Numbered from the stretch's first letter, positions 54,325 through 63,354 are shown. The stretch: 64,000 bases of DNA from Pseudomonas putida (GCF_002741075.1 NZ_CP016634.1:3254001-3318000), one strand, 5' to 3'. A program made the numbers and translations. The notes: generated from the sequence alone by a model not told the origin.

Positions 54325-55947
54325 TCAGGACACAATGTTTTTCAGCGACAGATGCCGCGCATACCAGGGTCGACGCGGCACCCGCCGCACCAGATCGCCG
54401 ATCGCATCATCCTCGCCAAAGGTGATGCGCAGCGCCAGCTTCATGGTCTCGACGTCCATCTCCACCGACTTGCCGGGACGCATGCCAGGAACCGTGCTGC
54501 AACCATGGGTGTCCGGCCCCAGCCAGGGATCATCGACCTCCACCCAGCGCCCTGGCGCGAACCAGTTCACGCCGTTGACCTGCACACGCCGCACCTGGCC
54601 TGGGTGGTAGCGCTCCTGGGCGCGGTACCAGTCCTCGATCCGGTCATCGATCCAGCCATGGAAGCCCCAGAACACTGGGTTCACATGGGAGGAAAACGGG
54701 TCGCCAAGAAAGTCGTTGTCCGGCCCGAACCAACGCGCGGCGAAGTCCGCCGGATCACGCGCGAAAGGCACCGGTGCGCCGTTAAGCGGATCACGCGGCA
54801 CCGAAGCCCAGCACATGTGCAGCCAGTCGTGCAGGGTCATTTCCATCTCCGAACCCAGCGCGCCCAGGCTCAGTTTTGCAAGGTACCGAGGATCTTGATA
54901 TTGCGACTCCCAGACCTGGAAGTTGCTGCAGAACGTCTCGCCGGCCTTGATCGCCGACACCCACTGGCCATAGGGCTCATCGTCCGGCGCCTGCCAACTG
55001 GGCGGCACACAGCAGCCATCGTGGTTCTCGTGGTAGCGGGCAAAGCCTGCCCGGTCGAGCTCGACGCTCGGCTGCGGCAATGGGAAGTGCGTCCAGGACG
55101 GCAAATCCTGCAGTCGACGCGCGGACTGCAGCATGTGCCGGTGCATGAACAGAAAATCGATCCCCGAGCCATTGCGATGCTTGCGCGGGCCACGGGCGTC
55201 GCGCTCACGCTCCCTTGGACCCGGCTGCCAGCCCAGACCGCGCAAGGCGCCGCGCTGCTGCTCGGACAGGTCATGCCATTTGTCCCGGGTGGCGTGCCAA
55301 AGCTGATGGAACAAACGGTGCTCGGCGCTGAGCACCCAGGCCTGCATCTGCGGCGTGTAGCCGATGCGCTCGCGGGCCTCTGGGAAGCGCCGCTTGACCG
55401 CGACAAAGCGGCTGTCGGCCAACGGCAGGTTCAGTGGTCGATCCAGCCGCTGCAGGCGCCCGCTCAGGGTGCCGGTACCGGCATTGGCGAAATCGCCCCA
55501 GACCTCGTCGAGACTGGCAGTGCATTCGTAGCTCGGCCCGCCCCGCTGGTTGAGCAACCGCCAGCGCACCTGCGCCGAAGAGGCCCCGACCAGGTCGCCC
55601 AACACCCGGTAATGGGCCACCCCGTCGCCACGCAGGCGCTCGCCGGTATCGACGAAGCCGCGCAAGCCACGGCCCTTGGTGGCGACATCGAGAAACAGCT
55701 CGACACCTTGCACCGGCAGCCCTTCAAGGCCCGATTCAGCGCCTTCGAAGCGCACGTCCCAGATCCCACGCAGGTGATCGGCCAGTACTTGCCCTGCATA
55801 GTCAGCCAATTCGACGCTGGCCTCCCCTGGGGTGACGATGTCGTCCTCAGGGTCGTGGGTCAGGGTCTTGTGCGCGTAATACGCCGCCGTACCGGTTGCC
55901 CCGGCCACGGCCAGGCCTGCGATGAATCCTCGTCGGGAAATGCCCAT
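54325..55947 (-). CDS. pvdP: PvdP tyrosinase (pyoverdine chromophore maturation)
   Basis: 540 residues. Tat signal with the twin arginine at the start (MGISRRGFIAGLAVAG), so a periplasmic enzyme. Tyrosinase copper-site blocks: FLFMHRHMLQSARR for one site, and LHDWLHMCWASVP plus SSHVNPVFWGFHGWIDDRIEDWY for the other. PvdP oxidises the D-tyrosine side chain of ferribactin to complete the dihydroxyquinoline fluorophore. ATG 55947 chosen because the Tat motif follows directly. A perfect PvdS-type promoter lies 49 bp upstream. Confidence 0.93.
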   Translation of the reverse strand: MGISRRGFIAGLAVAGATGTAAYYAHKTLTHDPEDDIVTPGEASVELADYAGQVLADHLRGIWDVRFEGAESGLEGLPVQGVELFLDVATKGRGLRGFVDTGERLRGDGVAHYRVLGDLVGASSAQVRWRLLNQRGGPSYECTASLDEVWGDFANAGTGTLSGRLQRLDRPLNLPLADSRFVAVKRRFPEARERIGYTPQMQAWVLSAEHRLFHQLWHATRDKWHDLSEQQRGALRGLGWQPGPRERERDARGPRKHRNGSGIDFLFMHRHMLQSARRLQDLPSWTHFPLPQPSVELDRAGFARYHENHDGCCVPPSWQAPDDEPYGQWVSAIKAGETFCSNFQVWESQYQDPRYLAKLSLGALGSEMEMTLHDWLHMCWASVPRDPLNGAPVPFARDPADFAARWFGPDNDFLGDPFSSHVNPVFWGFHGWIDDRIEDWYRAQERYHPGQVRRVQVNGVNWFAPGRWVEVDDPWLGPDTHGCSTVPGMRPGKSVEMDVETMKLALRITFGEDDAIGDLVRRVPRRPWYARHLSLKNIVS

Positions 55948-55995
55948 TGCGCTTCTATCCGTTCCAGCCACACTGTGGGCTCTGTCCAAGCTAGG

Positions 55996-56019
55996 ACGTA
56001 GCCTGGGTCGGGAAATTTA
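55996..56019 (-). promoter_or_regulatory. PvdS-dependent promoter of pvdP
   Basis: On the minus strand TAAAT (56019-56015), 16 bases, CGT (55998-55996): exact iron-starvation promoter. Confidence 0.8.
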
Positions 56020-56073
56020 CTGCGGGGTAAGAGCCCCGAGGGTTGCTTCGCCGCTGCCCACCAAGACTTGCGA

Positions 56074-57474
56074 TCAACCTGTGCAAACTGCCGCCTGCAC
56101 GGCCTGGGCAAACCGATCAGCCACGTCGTCGATCTGCTCGGCAGTGATGATCAAAGGCGGCAGGAAGCGCACCACCGCGCCATGGCGCCCGCCGAGCTCC
56201 AGGATCAACCCGCGCCTGAGGCATTCGCGCTGGACGTTCGGCGCCAAGGCGCCGTTGGCGGGTGCATGGCCCAGGGCATCGACGGCGCCGTCCGGGTCCA
56301 CCAGTTCGACCCCGAGCATCAAGCCGCGACCGCGGACATCCCCCAGGTGCGGATAGTCGCGCTGCAGACGCAACAAATGACCGCGCAAGCGCTGGCCCAT
56401 GGCCTCGGCATGTTCGGCCAACCCCTGTTCGACCAGATACCCCATCACCGCGGAGCCTGCCGCCATGGCCATCTGGTTGCCGCGGAAGGTGCCGGCATGG
56501 GCACCGGGCTTCCAGGTGTCCAACCAGTCGCGATAGATCACCACCGCCAGGGGCAGGCTGCCGCCAATGGCCTTGGACAAGGTCACCACGTCCGGCACGA
56601 TGCCGGCATGCTCGAAGGCGAACATACGCCCGGTGCGGGCGAAGCCACTTTGGATCTCGTCGACGATCAGCGCCACCCCTGCCTGTTCAGTGATGCGGCG
56701 CAGGCCGCGCAGCCACTGGATATCAGCCGGAATCACGCCGCCCTCGCCCTGGACCACTTCGACAATCACCGCCGCCGGCAACGCCACACCCGCTTCGGGG
56801 TCGCACAGCAGGTTCTCCAGGTAATGCAGGTTGGCCCGCACGCCCGCCTCGCCACCCAGGCCGAACGGGCACCGGTAGTCGTAGGGGTACGGCAGAAACT
56901 GCACGCCTTGGTCGAGCAGCGCTCCTAACGGCTTTTTCGGCCCCAGGCTGCCCATCAGGCTCAACGCGCCCAGGGACATGCCATGGTAGGCGCCCTGGAA
57001 CGCCAGCACGGTGCTACGCCCCGTGGCGGTGCGAACCAGTTTCAGTGCCGCCTCCACCGCATCCGTACCGGTCGGCCCACAGAACTGGACCTTGGCCTCC
57101 CGGCGCAGGGCGTCGGGTAATACACCAAACAGGTCCTGGACGAAGCGGTCCTTGACCGGCGTGGTCAGGTCCAGGGTGTGCAGGGGCAGCTCGTCGGCCA
57201 GCACGCGCTGGATGGCCTCGATCACCACCGGGTGATTGTGGCCTAGGGCCAAAGTGCCGGCACCGGCCAGGCAGTCGATGAACTGACGCCCTTCGACGTC
57301 CTCGACATGGATGCCACGGGCGCGTTTGAGTGCCAGGGGAATGCGACGCGGATAGCTGCGCGCGTTGGATTCCTGTTGCCGTTGGCGCAACAGCAGGGGC
57401 GAATCCTCGAACGTGTACAACGCCTGTGGCGCGCGGCTCGACGGGACGTGGGCAAGGCTGGAGACGATCGACAT
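56074..57474 (-). CDS. pvdH: L-2,4-diaminobutyrate:2-oxoglutarate aminotransferase PvdH
   Basis: 466 residues, class III PLP aminotransferase. FCGPTGTDAVEAALKLVRTATGR, VVQGEGGVIPADIQWL, ALIVDEIQSGFARTG and the PLP lysine in VVTLSKAIGGSLPLAVV are all present. It makes 2,4-diaminobutyrate from aspartate semialdehyde, a residue needed for the pyoverdine chromophore and peptide. Immediately upstream of pvdP on the same strand, with its own perfect PvdS-type promoter. Confidence 0.93.
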   Translation of the reverse strand: MSIVSSLAHVPSSRAPQALYTFEDSPLLLRQRQQESNARSYPRRIPLALKRARGIHVEDVEGRQFIDCLAGAGTLALGHNHPVVIEAIQRVLADELPLHTLDLTTPVKDRFVQDLFGVLPDALRREAKVQFCGPTGTDAVEAALKLVRTATGRSTVLAFQGAYHGMSLGALSLMGSLGPKKPLGALLDQGVQFLPYPYDYRCPFGLGGEAGVRANLHYLENLLCDPEAGVALPAAVIVEVVQGEGGVIPADIQWLRGLRRITEQAGVALIVDEIQSGFARTGRMFAFEHAGIVPDVVTLSKAIGGSLPLAVVIYRDWLDTWKPGAHAGTFRGNQMAMAAGSAVMGYLVEQGLAEHAEAMGQRLRGHLLRLQRDYPHLGDVRGRGLMLGVELVDPDGAVDALGHAPANGALAPNVQRECLRRGLILELGGRHGAVVRFLPPLIITAEQIDDVADRFAQAVQAAVCTG

Positions 57475-57556
57475 CGGAAAATCCTCGCGAACAAGCGAAT
57501 GAGCCCCGCCACGCCCCCGTAAGTGGAGAGAGGTGTCGGGTGGTATCGCTTGGGAA

Positions 57557-57580
57557 ACGCTTCAGCGAGGCGAGGATTTA
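57557..57580 (-). promoter_or_regulatory. PvdS-dependent promoter of pvdH
   Basis: On the minus strand TAAAT (57580-57576), 16 bases, CGT (57559-57557): exact iron-starvation promoter, 83 bp upstream of pvdH. Confidence 0.8.
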
Positions 57581-57610
57581 GCCGTCAGGCAGGTTTTTCA
57601 GCAGGTAACT

Positions 57611-57693
57611 CCTTCGCAGGCAAACCCCACAGGTCCAGCGGCGGCACTGAGAGCAGCGGAAAACCTGTGGGAGCGGGTTTATCCGCGAAGAGG
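57611..57693. repeat. Inverted REP pair between pvdH and dsbS
   Basis: CCTGTGGGAGCGGGTTTATC plus CGCGAAGAGG (57664-57693) is a near-canonical P. putida REP. A degenerate copy in the opposite direction (57611-57633, CTTCGCAGGCAAACCCCACA) precedes it. Confidence 0.75.
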
Positions 57694-57711
57694 TTTGCGC
57701 CGCCTCAATGA

Positions 57712-59034
57712 TCAGGCCACCTGGCGCGCCGGCACCCGCAGCCACACCCGCAGCCCATCGCTGTGGCTTTCGAAGCGCAAGCTGCCGGCGCAGCGCTGGA
57801 CGATGGCCTGGACGATCGCCAGCCCCAACCCGCAGCCACCGCTTTGGTCATGGCGCCAGAAGCGCTCGGTCAGGTGCTCGATGTCCTCTTCGGCGATTCC
57901 CGGCCCGTGGTCCCGGACCATGAACCCCACCTGCCCATCGGCCATCTGCACCTCCAGTTCCACCGCATTGTCGCCGCCATGGCGCAGGGCGTTGTCCAGC
58001 AAGTTGCGCAGCGCCGCCACTGCCAGGGGGGCGGGCATGCCCAGGTAGATCCGGCTGGCCTCCTCTGGCAGGCGCACGACGATACGGCGGTTGTCGCCGC
58101 CACCGGCGTCCTGCACCGCCTGGCGCGCCACCTGTTCGGCGCTGCACTGCACACCGTCGTCGAACGACAGGCTGCCCTCCACCCGGGCCAGCATCAGCAG
58201 TTGCTCAAGGGTCCGGTGCATGCGGTCGGTGCCTTGCTCGGCATGCTCCAGGGCTTGCTCGCGCACCGCGCCTTCGGTCATGCGCGCCACCTGCAGGTGG
58301 GTCTTGATCGCGGTCAAAGGGCTGCGCAGCTCATGGGCGGCATCGTCGGTCAGGCGCCGCTCGCGCTCGATGGTCTGGGCGATGCGCAGGAACAGCTGGT
58401 TCTGGGTTTCGAGCAACGGCTGCAGCTCACTGGGCATACCCGCCACCTGCAGCGGCTCGACGCTGTCGGCTCGGCGCCTGCGCAAGGCGTCGCGCATGCG
58501 GTTGAGCGGCTCCAGGCCTTTGCCGACGCCTATCCACAAAAGCCCGAGGCTGCCGAGCAGGGCCATCAGTACCGGTGCCGAGGCCGCCAGCAGGATCGAG
58601 CGATTGAGCGCCTCACGCTCTTGATGGCGGTCGGCGGTGGTGATGCGCACATCGCCATGGTTGTAGGTGAACGTGCGCCACAGCGCACCGTCGATGGTCT
58701 GGTCCCGGAAGCCACTGCGCTGATCGTCCATGGCGCCGTCGTGCTTGTGGTTGCTGGCCAGGATCTCACCGCGCAGGGAGCTGACCTGGCAAGCCATGCC
58801 ATCCGGCACGCTGAGCTGGTCGGCGGAGAAATGCGCATCCTCGCCCTTGGCCGCCAGCGGCTGGGGCAGTTGCTCGATCAACCCGGCGACCATACGCGCC
58901 GACGCGACCAGGCGTTGGTCGAGGGAGAACATCATCTGCTGGCGCAGGTCGCGCAGCATCCAGGCGGCGGCCAGCGCCCAGATGATCACGAAGGCGATGC
59001 CCAGGATCAGCGTCAGGCGCGCGCGCAGGCTCAT
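57712..59034 (-). CDS. dsbS: DsbS-like copper-sensing sensor histidine kinase
   Basis: 440 residues. Two membrane segments (about 7-27 and 147-170) enclose a periplasmic sensor domain that contains Cys82, the position I recall as the copper(I) ligand of P. aeruginosa DsbS. HAMP-like linker, then the H-box ERRLTDDAAHELRSPLTAIK with phospho-accepting His234, N-box LRNLLDNALRHGG, G-boxes VRDHGPGIAEEDI and SGGCGLGLAIVQAI. The ATG overlaps the regulator stop by four bases. Divergent from dsbDEG. Confidence 0.9.
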   Translation of the reverse strand: MSLRARLTLILGIAFVIIWALAAAWMLRDLRQQMMFSLDQRLVASARMVAGLIEQLPQPLAAKGEDAHFSADQLSVPDGMACQVSSLRGEILASNHKHDGAMDDQRSGFRDQTIDGALWRTFTYNHGDVRITTADRHQEREALNRSILLAASAPVLMALLGSLGLLWIGVGKGLEPLNRMRDALRRRRADSVEPLQVAGMPSELQPLLETQNQLFLRIAQTIERERRLTDDAAHELRSPLTAIKTHLQVARMTEGAVREQALEHAEQGTDRMHRTLEQLLMLARVEGSLSFDDGVQCSAEQVARQAVQDAGGGDNRRIVVRLPEEASRIYLGMPAPLAVAALRNLLDNALRHGGDNAVELEVQMADGQVGFMVRDHGPGIAEEDIEHLTERFWRHDQSGGCGLGLAIVQAIVQRCAGSLRFESHSDGLRVWLRVPARQVA

Positions 59035-59714
59035 GGCGCAGGCTCCTGCGGGGCCTGGGCCGGACCAAGGCGATAACCCAGGCCGCGCACGGTCTCGACG
59101 ATGCTGTTGCCGAGCTTGCGGCGCAGGTGATGGATATGCACGTTCAAGGCATTGCTTTCGACTTCGTCGCTGAACCCATAGACGCAATCCTTGAGCTGCT
59201 CGCTGGAGAGCACCCGCCCGGGGTTCTGCAGCAAGGCCTGGAGCAGCGCCTGCTCGCGACGGGAGAGGTCCACCGCCTGGCCGGCCAGGGTGGCCTCGCA
59301 ACTGCTGGGGTCGTAGCGCAGCGGGCCATGTTCGATGACATTCACCGCACGCCCGGCCACGCGGCGCAACAGGGTATGCAGGCGGGCGGCCAGCTCGCGC
59401 AGGTCGAAGGGTTTGAGCAGGTAGTCGTCGGCCCCAGCCTGCAGGCCATCGACCCGGTCGGTGACCGCATCGCGGGCGGTGAGCACCAGCACCGGCAGGG
59501 TCACGCCTTGCTGGCGCAAACGGCGCAGCAGCTTGAGCCCGTCTTCGTCGGGCAGGCCCAGGTCGAGGATCATCACATCGAACTGCGCGGCCTGAAGCAG
59601 CGCCTGCGCGGCCGAAGCGGTGGCCACCCGGTCCACGGTCAGGCCTTGGGCGGCGAGGCCGGCGCAGATGCCGCTGGCGATCAGGTCGTCGTCCTCGCAA
59701 AGCAGTACGTGCAT
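59031..59714 (-). CDS. dsbR: DsbR-like OmpR-family response regulator
   Basis: 227 residues. Receiver domain with acidic pocket LLCEDDDLIASGI, phosphoacceptor in MILDLGLPDEDG, Thr in VLTARDA and Lys in LLKPFDLREL; OmpR-type winged-helix output (GQAVDLSRREQALLQALLQNPGRVLSSEQL, NALNVHIHHLRRKLG, ETVRGLGYRL). It starts at ATG 59714. It would bind direct-repeat sites such as the TTA-N8-TTAAT box in the divergent promoter region and activate dsbDEG and itself. Confidence 0.92.
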   Translation of the reverse strand: MHVLLCEDDDLIASGICAGLAAQGLTVDRVATASAAQALLQAAQFDVMILDLGLPDEDGLKLLRRLRQQGVTLPVLVLTARDAVTDRVDGLQAGADDYLLKPFDLRELAARLHTLLRRVAGRAVNVIEHGPLRYDPSSCEATLAGQAVDLSRREQALLQALLQNPGRVLSSEQLKDCVYGFSDEVESNALNVHIHHLRRKLGNSIVETVRGLGYRLGPAQAPQEPAP

Positions 59715-59857
59715 GAGGGGGTCTCCGGTGGGGAAGCTTGTATTGCACGCTTGGCGGATTAAGAACCGATTATGAATGATTCTTCGAACAGCGGTACTCG
59801 CCGTTGCGCAACCGAATGCCACGCCGCGCCTACACAATGGCAGCGAAACTGCGCCGG

Positions 59858-59873
59858 TTAACCTTGGGTTAAT
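59858..59873. promoter_or_regulatory. DsbR-like box in the dsbR/dsbD intergenic region
   Basis: TTA-N8-TTAAT, within the direct repeat GGTTAA-N5-GGTTAA. This is the motif I recall for P. aeruginosa DsbR, and the 11-bp period suits an OmpR-family dimer. Confidence 0.65.
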
Positions 59874-59921
59874 CAACCACGGCCAGCATGGCCAAATTCA
59901 CAGTTCTGCCAAGGCGAAGAC

Positions 59922-61631
59922 ATGCGCGTTCTCCTGCTCTTCCTGACATTCCTGCTGGCCGGCCCGCTGCAGGCCAACCCGTTCGAGACCAAGCCGGACT
60001 TCCTGCCGGTCAACCAGGCCTTCGTCCTGACCCACGACCGCCAGCCCGACGGCCAGATGCGCTTGTACTTCCAGATCAAGGACGGCTACTACCTCTACCA
60101 GAAGCGCCTGAAGTTCGATGGCCTTGCGCCTGAACAACATCCACAGCTCCCGCCCGCCGAGAACCATCACGATGAGTTCTTCGGTGACAGCGCGGTCTAC
60201 CGCAACCAACTCGAACTACTCATACCTGCCAACGCCCAAGGTCAACTGCGCCTGGGCTGGCAGGGCTGCGCCGATGCCGGCCTGTGCTATCCCCCTCAAA
60301 CCACTGCCATCGACCTTGGCGGCCAGGCGACGCCGGCGTCGGCGCAAGCCACTGACCAGGCCCTGGCCAGCGACCTGCAACAGGCCAGCCTGGCCTGGAG
60401 CCTGTTGGCGTTCTTCGGCCTTGGCCTGCTGCTGGCCTTCACGCCTTGCTCGCTGCCTATGCTGCCGATCCTCGCCGGGCTGGTCCTGGGCAATGGCGCC
60501 AGCGCCCGCCGTGGCTGGCTGCTGGCGGGGGTCTACGTGCTGAGCATGGCGCTGGTCTATGCCGGCCTTGGCGTCGTCGCGGCCCTGCTGGGCGCCAGCC
60601 TGCAGGCCTGGCTGCAGCAACCCTGGTTGCTGGGCAGCCTGGCGGCGCTGTTCGTGATCCTCGCCCTGCCGATGTTCGGCGCCTTCGAATTGCAATTGCC
60701 TGTCGCCCTGCGCGATCGCCTGGACCGTGCAGGCCAAGGCACTCGCGGCGGCAATGTGTATGGCGCGGCCCTGCTGGGCGCACTCTCCGGCCTGCTCATG
60801 GGCCCGTGCATGACCGCTCCGCTGGCCGGCGCCTTGCTGTACATCGCCCAGAGCGGCGATGTGCTGCAAGGGGCGCTGGTGCTGTTCAGCCTAGGCCTGG
60901 GCATGGGTGTCCCTCTGCTGTTGCTGGTCACCCTCGGCAACCGCTACCTGCCCCGCCCCGGCGCCTGGATGAACCTGGTCAAGGGGCTGTTCGGCTTCGT
61001 GTTCCTGGCCATGGCCCTGTACACCGTCCGCAGCCTGCTGCCGGCCCCCTTGCTGTTGGCCTTGGGCGGCGCCTGGCTGATCGCCCTGGCCTGGGCCGCC
61101 TGGCCGGCCCTGCACCGCTTGCCGGCCCTGCGCGCGGCCCCCTTGCTCGGCGCATTCTGGGGTGGGCTGTTGCTGGTTGGCGCGGCCGCAGGCGGCGATG
61201 ATCTATGGCAACCCTTGCAACCCTTTGCCGGCAGCGGCTCGCAAAGCGCGGCCAAGGCCGAGGATACCTTCGTCACCGTCAGCCAGCCCCAAGCGCTGCA
61301 ACGCGAACTGGACGCCGCCAAGGCACGCGGTCAGTGGGTGATGCTGGACTACTATGCCGATTGGTGCGTGTCGTGCAAGGTGATGGAGAAACAGGTGTTC
61401 GCCCGGCCCGATGTACTCGCCAACCTGGCCGATGTGCACCTGGTGCGCCTGGATGTCACCGCTGACACCCCGGCCAGCCGCGAACTGCTGCAACGCTACC
61501 AGGTACCCGGCCCGCCCAGCCTGATCTGGATCGGCCCGGAAGGCGACGAGCGCCGTGCCCGACGCATCACCGGCGAGGTGGATGCCGCAGCCTTCCAACG
61601 ACACTGGGCCCAGACCAGGAGCCAAGGCTGA
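59922..61631 (+). CDS. dsbD: Thiol:disulfide interchange protein DsbD
   Basis: 569 residues. Signal peptide, periplasmic alpha domain with CADAGLC, then eight membrane segments with the redox pair in FTPCSLPMLP and MGPCMTAPL, and a C-terminal thioredoxin-like gamma domain with DWCVSCK. It moves reducing power from cytoplasmic thioredoxin to periplasmic DsbE and DsbG. Its stop overlaps the dsbE start (TGATG). Divergent from the dsbRS genes; expected to be induced by copper through DsbR. Confidence 0.93.
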   Translation: MRVLLLFLTFLLAGPLQANPFETKPDFLPVNQAFVLTHDRQPDGQMRLYFQIKDGYYLYQKRLKFDGLAPEQHPQLPPAENHHDEFFGDSAVYRNQLELLIPANAQGQLRLGWQGCADAGLCYPPQTTAIDLGGQATPASAQATDQALASDLQQASLAWSLLAFFGLGLLLAFTPCSLPMLPILAGLVLGNGASARRGWLLAGVYVLSMALVYAGLGVVAALLGASLQAWLQQPWLLGSLAALFVILALPMFGAFELQLPVALRDRLDRAGQGTRGGNVYGAALLGALSGLLMGPCMTAPLAGALLYIAQSGDVLQGALVLFSLGLGMGVPLLLLVTLGNRYLPRPGAWMNLVKGLFGFVFLAMALYTVRSLLPAPLLLALGGAWLIALAWAAWPALHRLPALRAAPLLGAFWGGLLLVGAAAGGDDLWQPLQPFAGSGSQSAAKAEDTFVTVSQPQALQRELDAAKARGQWVMLDYYADWCVSCKVMEKQVFARPDVLANLADVHLVRLDVTADTPASRELLQRYQVPGPPSLIWIGPEGDERRARRITGEVDAAAFQRHWAQTRSQG

Positions 61632-62467
61632 TGCTGACCGTTACCCTGGGGCCACTGACCATGGCCCTCAACCACCTGCTGCTGCTGGCGGCTCTGGTCG
61701 TGGCCAGTGTCGTGGGCTCGTGGGTGGCCCGGCGCGGCGGTGAAAGCCCCGAGTCGGCGTTGTTCAACCTGTTCCTGCTGGGGCTGCTGTGCGCGCGCGC
61801 AGGATTCGTCCTGGCGTACTGGCCGATGTTCCGCGACGATCCGCTGCAGGCCATCGACATTCGCGACGGCGGCTTTTTGCTTTGGGCCGGGCTGATCGGC
61901 ATCGTCATCGGCGCCCTGTGGCAGGGCCGACGTCATCCGGGCCTGCGCCGGCCACTGGGCTGGGCGCTGCTGAGCGGTGCGGTGTTCTGGACACTGGCCA
62001 GCCTTGGCAGCCATCTCTACAGCAAAGGCACCGAGCTGCCTGCGCTGAGCCTGCGCAATGCCAGCGGGCAATCGGTGGCGCTGCACGATTACCGTGGCAA
62101 GCCGCTGGTGATCAACCTCTGGGCCACCTGGTGCCCGCCGTGCCGCCGGGAAATGCCGGTGCTGCAGCAAGCCCAGGACGAGTACCCGCACGTGACGTTC
62201 CTGTTCGTCAACCAGGGCGAGACACCCGAGAACGTCAGCACCTTCCTGGCCACCACCGGCCTGAGTCTTACCCACGTACTGTTCGACGGCAGCGGTCAAC
62301 TGGCCCAGCAGGTCGGCTCCATGGCCCTGCCCACCACCTTGTTCTACACCGCCGAAGGGCGCTTGATCGGCAGCCACCTGGGCGAGTTGTCCCGGGCCAG
62401 CCTGCACCGCGCCCTGGAACCTTTCGAGCAGGCCAACCTGCCCGCCTCCGCCGCACAAGGAAATTGA
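61631..62467 (+). CDS. dsbE: DsbE/TlpA-like thioredoxin with N-terminal membrane domain
   Basis: 278 residues. The first ~120 contain about four hydrophobic segments (LLLLAALVVASVVGSWVA, ALFNLFLLGLLCARAGFVLAYW, FLLWAGLIGIVIGALW, GWALLSGAVFWTLASLG), longer than the single anchor of ordinary DsbE. The periplasmic TlpA-like domain has ATWCPPCRREMPVL with the CPPC redox site and a cis-Pro in MALPTTLFY. It is a reductase partner of DsbD. Coupled to dsbD (one-base overlap) and 1 bp from dsbG. Confidence 0.88.
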   Translation: MLTVTLGPLTMALNHLLLLAALVVASVVGSWVARRGGESPESALFNLFLLGLLCARAGFVLAYWPMFRDDPLQAIDIRDGGFLLWAGLIGIVIGALWQGRRHPGLRRPLGWALLSGAVFWTLASLGSHLYSKGTELPALSLRNASGQSVALHDYRGKPLVINLWATWCPPCRREMPVLQQAQDEYPHVTFLFVNQGETPENVSTFLATTGLSLTHVLFDGSGQLAQQVGSMALPTTLFYTAEGRLIGSHLGELSRASLHRALEPFEQANLPASAAQGN

Positions 62468-62468
62468 C

Positions 62469-63227
62469 ATGCGATTGAATGCCCTCCTGCCCCTGGCCCT
62501 CACCATCCTCGCCGCCCCCACGCTGCAGGCCGAGGAACTGCCCAAGGCAATTCAGCAACTGCAAGCCAAGGGTGCCGAGATCAAGGGCAGCTTCGATGCG
62601 CCCAATGGCCTCAAAGGCTATGCCGCCGCCTACCAGAACAACGGCATCGCCTTGTACCTCACCCCTGACGGCAAGCATGTGCTGGTCGGCAGCCTGTTCG
62701 ACGAACAGGGCAAGGACCTGAGCGCCGAGCCGCTGCAAAAGCTGGTGTATGCCCCGATGAGCAAGGCGATCTGGGCCAAGATGGAAAAGACCGCCTGGAT
62801 CGCAGATGGCAAGGACGACGCCCCGCGCAAGGTATACCTGTTCAGCGACCCCAACTGCCCGTACTGCAACATGTTCTGGGAGCAGGCGCGGCCTTGGGTC
62901 GAGTCAGGCAAGGTGCAACTGCGCCACATCATGGTCGGCATCATCCGCGAGGACAGCCCTGGCAAGTCGGCGGCGCTGCTTGCCGCCAAGGACCCGGCCA
63001 AAGCCCTGCAACAGCATGAGAAGGCCGGCAAGGCCAGCACCCTCAAGCCGCTGGAGACCATCCCCGAGGCGGTGCGCCAAAAACTGGCGGCCAACATGGC
63101 CCTGATGGATGAGATGGGGTTGGCGGCGACCCCGGCGATCTTCTACCAGGATGACAAAGGCCAGTTGCAGAGCCAGCAAGGGGCGCCGCGACCAGAGATG
63201 CTCGGACAGATTCTGGGCAAACGCTGA
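62469..63227 (+). CDS. dsbG: Thiol:disulfide interchange protein DsbG
   Basis: 252 residues. Signal peptide (MRLNALLPLALTILAAPTLQA), N-terminal dimerisation domain, then the thioredoxin domain with NCPYCNMFWEQARPW (CPYC redox site) and the cis-Pro block LAATPAIFYQDD. It would act as a periplasmic isomerase or as a reductase of sulfenylated cysteines. ATG 62469 has AAGGA upstream. Last gene of dsbDEG, followed by a REP pair. Confidence 0.92.
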   Translation: MRLNALLPLALTILAAPTLQAEELPKAIQQLQAKGAEIKGSFDAPNGLKGYAAAYQNNGIALYLTPDGKHVLVGSLFDEQGKDLSAEPLQKLVYAPMSKAIWAKMEKTAWIADGKDDAPRKVYLFSDPNCPYCNMFWEQARPWVESGKVQLRHIMVGIIREDSPGKSAALLAAKDPAKALQQHEKAGKASTLKPLETIPEAVRQKLAANMALMDEMGLAATPAIFYQDDKGQLQSQQGAPRPEMLGQILGKR

Positions 63228-63250
63228 ACGCAGGCTGCCGCCTCCTCCAT

Positions 63251-63334
63251 GCGTGGGTAACCCCTCTCCCACAGGCGCAGTGGCATTGCTAAGAACACCG
63301 CTGTGTCTGTGGGAGCGGGTTCACCCGCGAAGGG
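63251..63334. repeat. Inverted REP pair between dsbG and the NRPS gene
   Basis: CTGTGGGAGCGGGTTCACCC plus GCGAAGG (63307-63334) is a REP; a degenerate opposite copy (63251-63275, GCGTGGGTAACCCCTCTCCC) precedes it. It runs into a GGGGCGC-AAA-GCGCCCC hairpin. Confidence 0.75.
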
Positions 63335-63348
63335 GCGCAAAGCGCCCC
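63331..63348 (-). terminator. Hairpin after the NRPS gene
   Basis: GGGGCGC-AAA-GCGCCCC, 7 bp beyond the NRPS stop, without a U-tract; a possible terminator shared with the REP. Confidence 0.5.
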
Positions 63349-63354
63349 ACTCCC

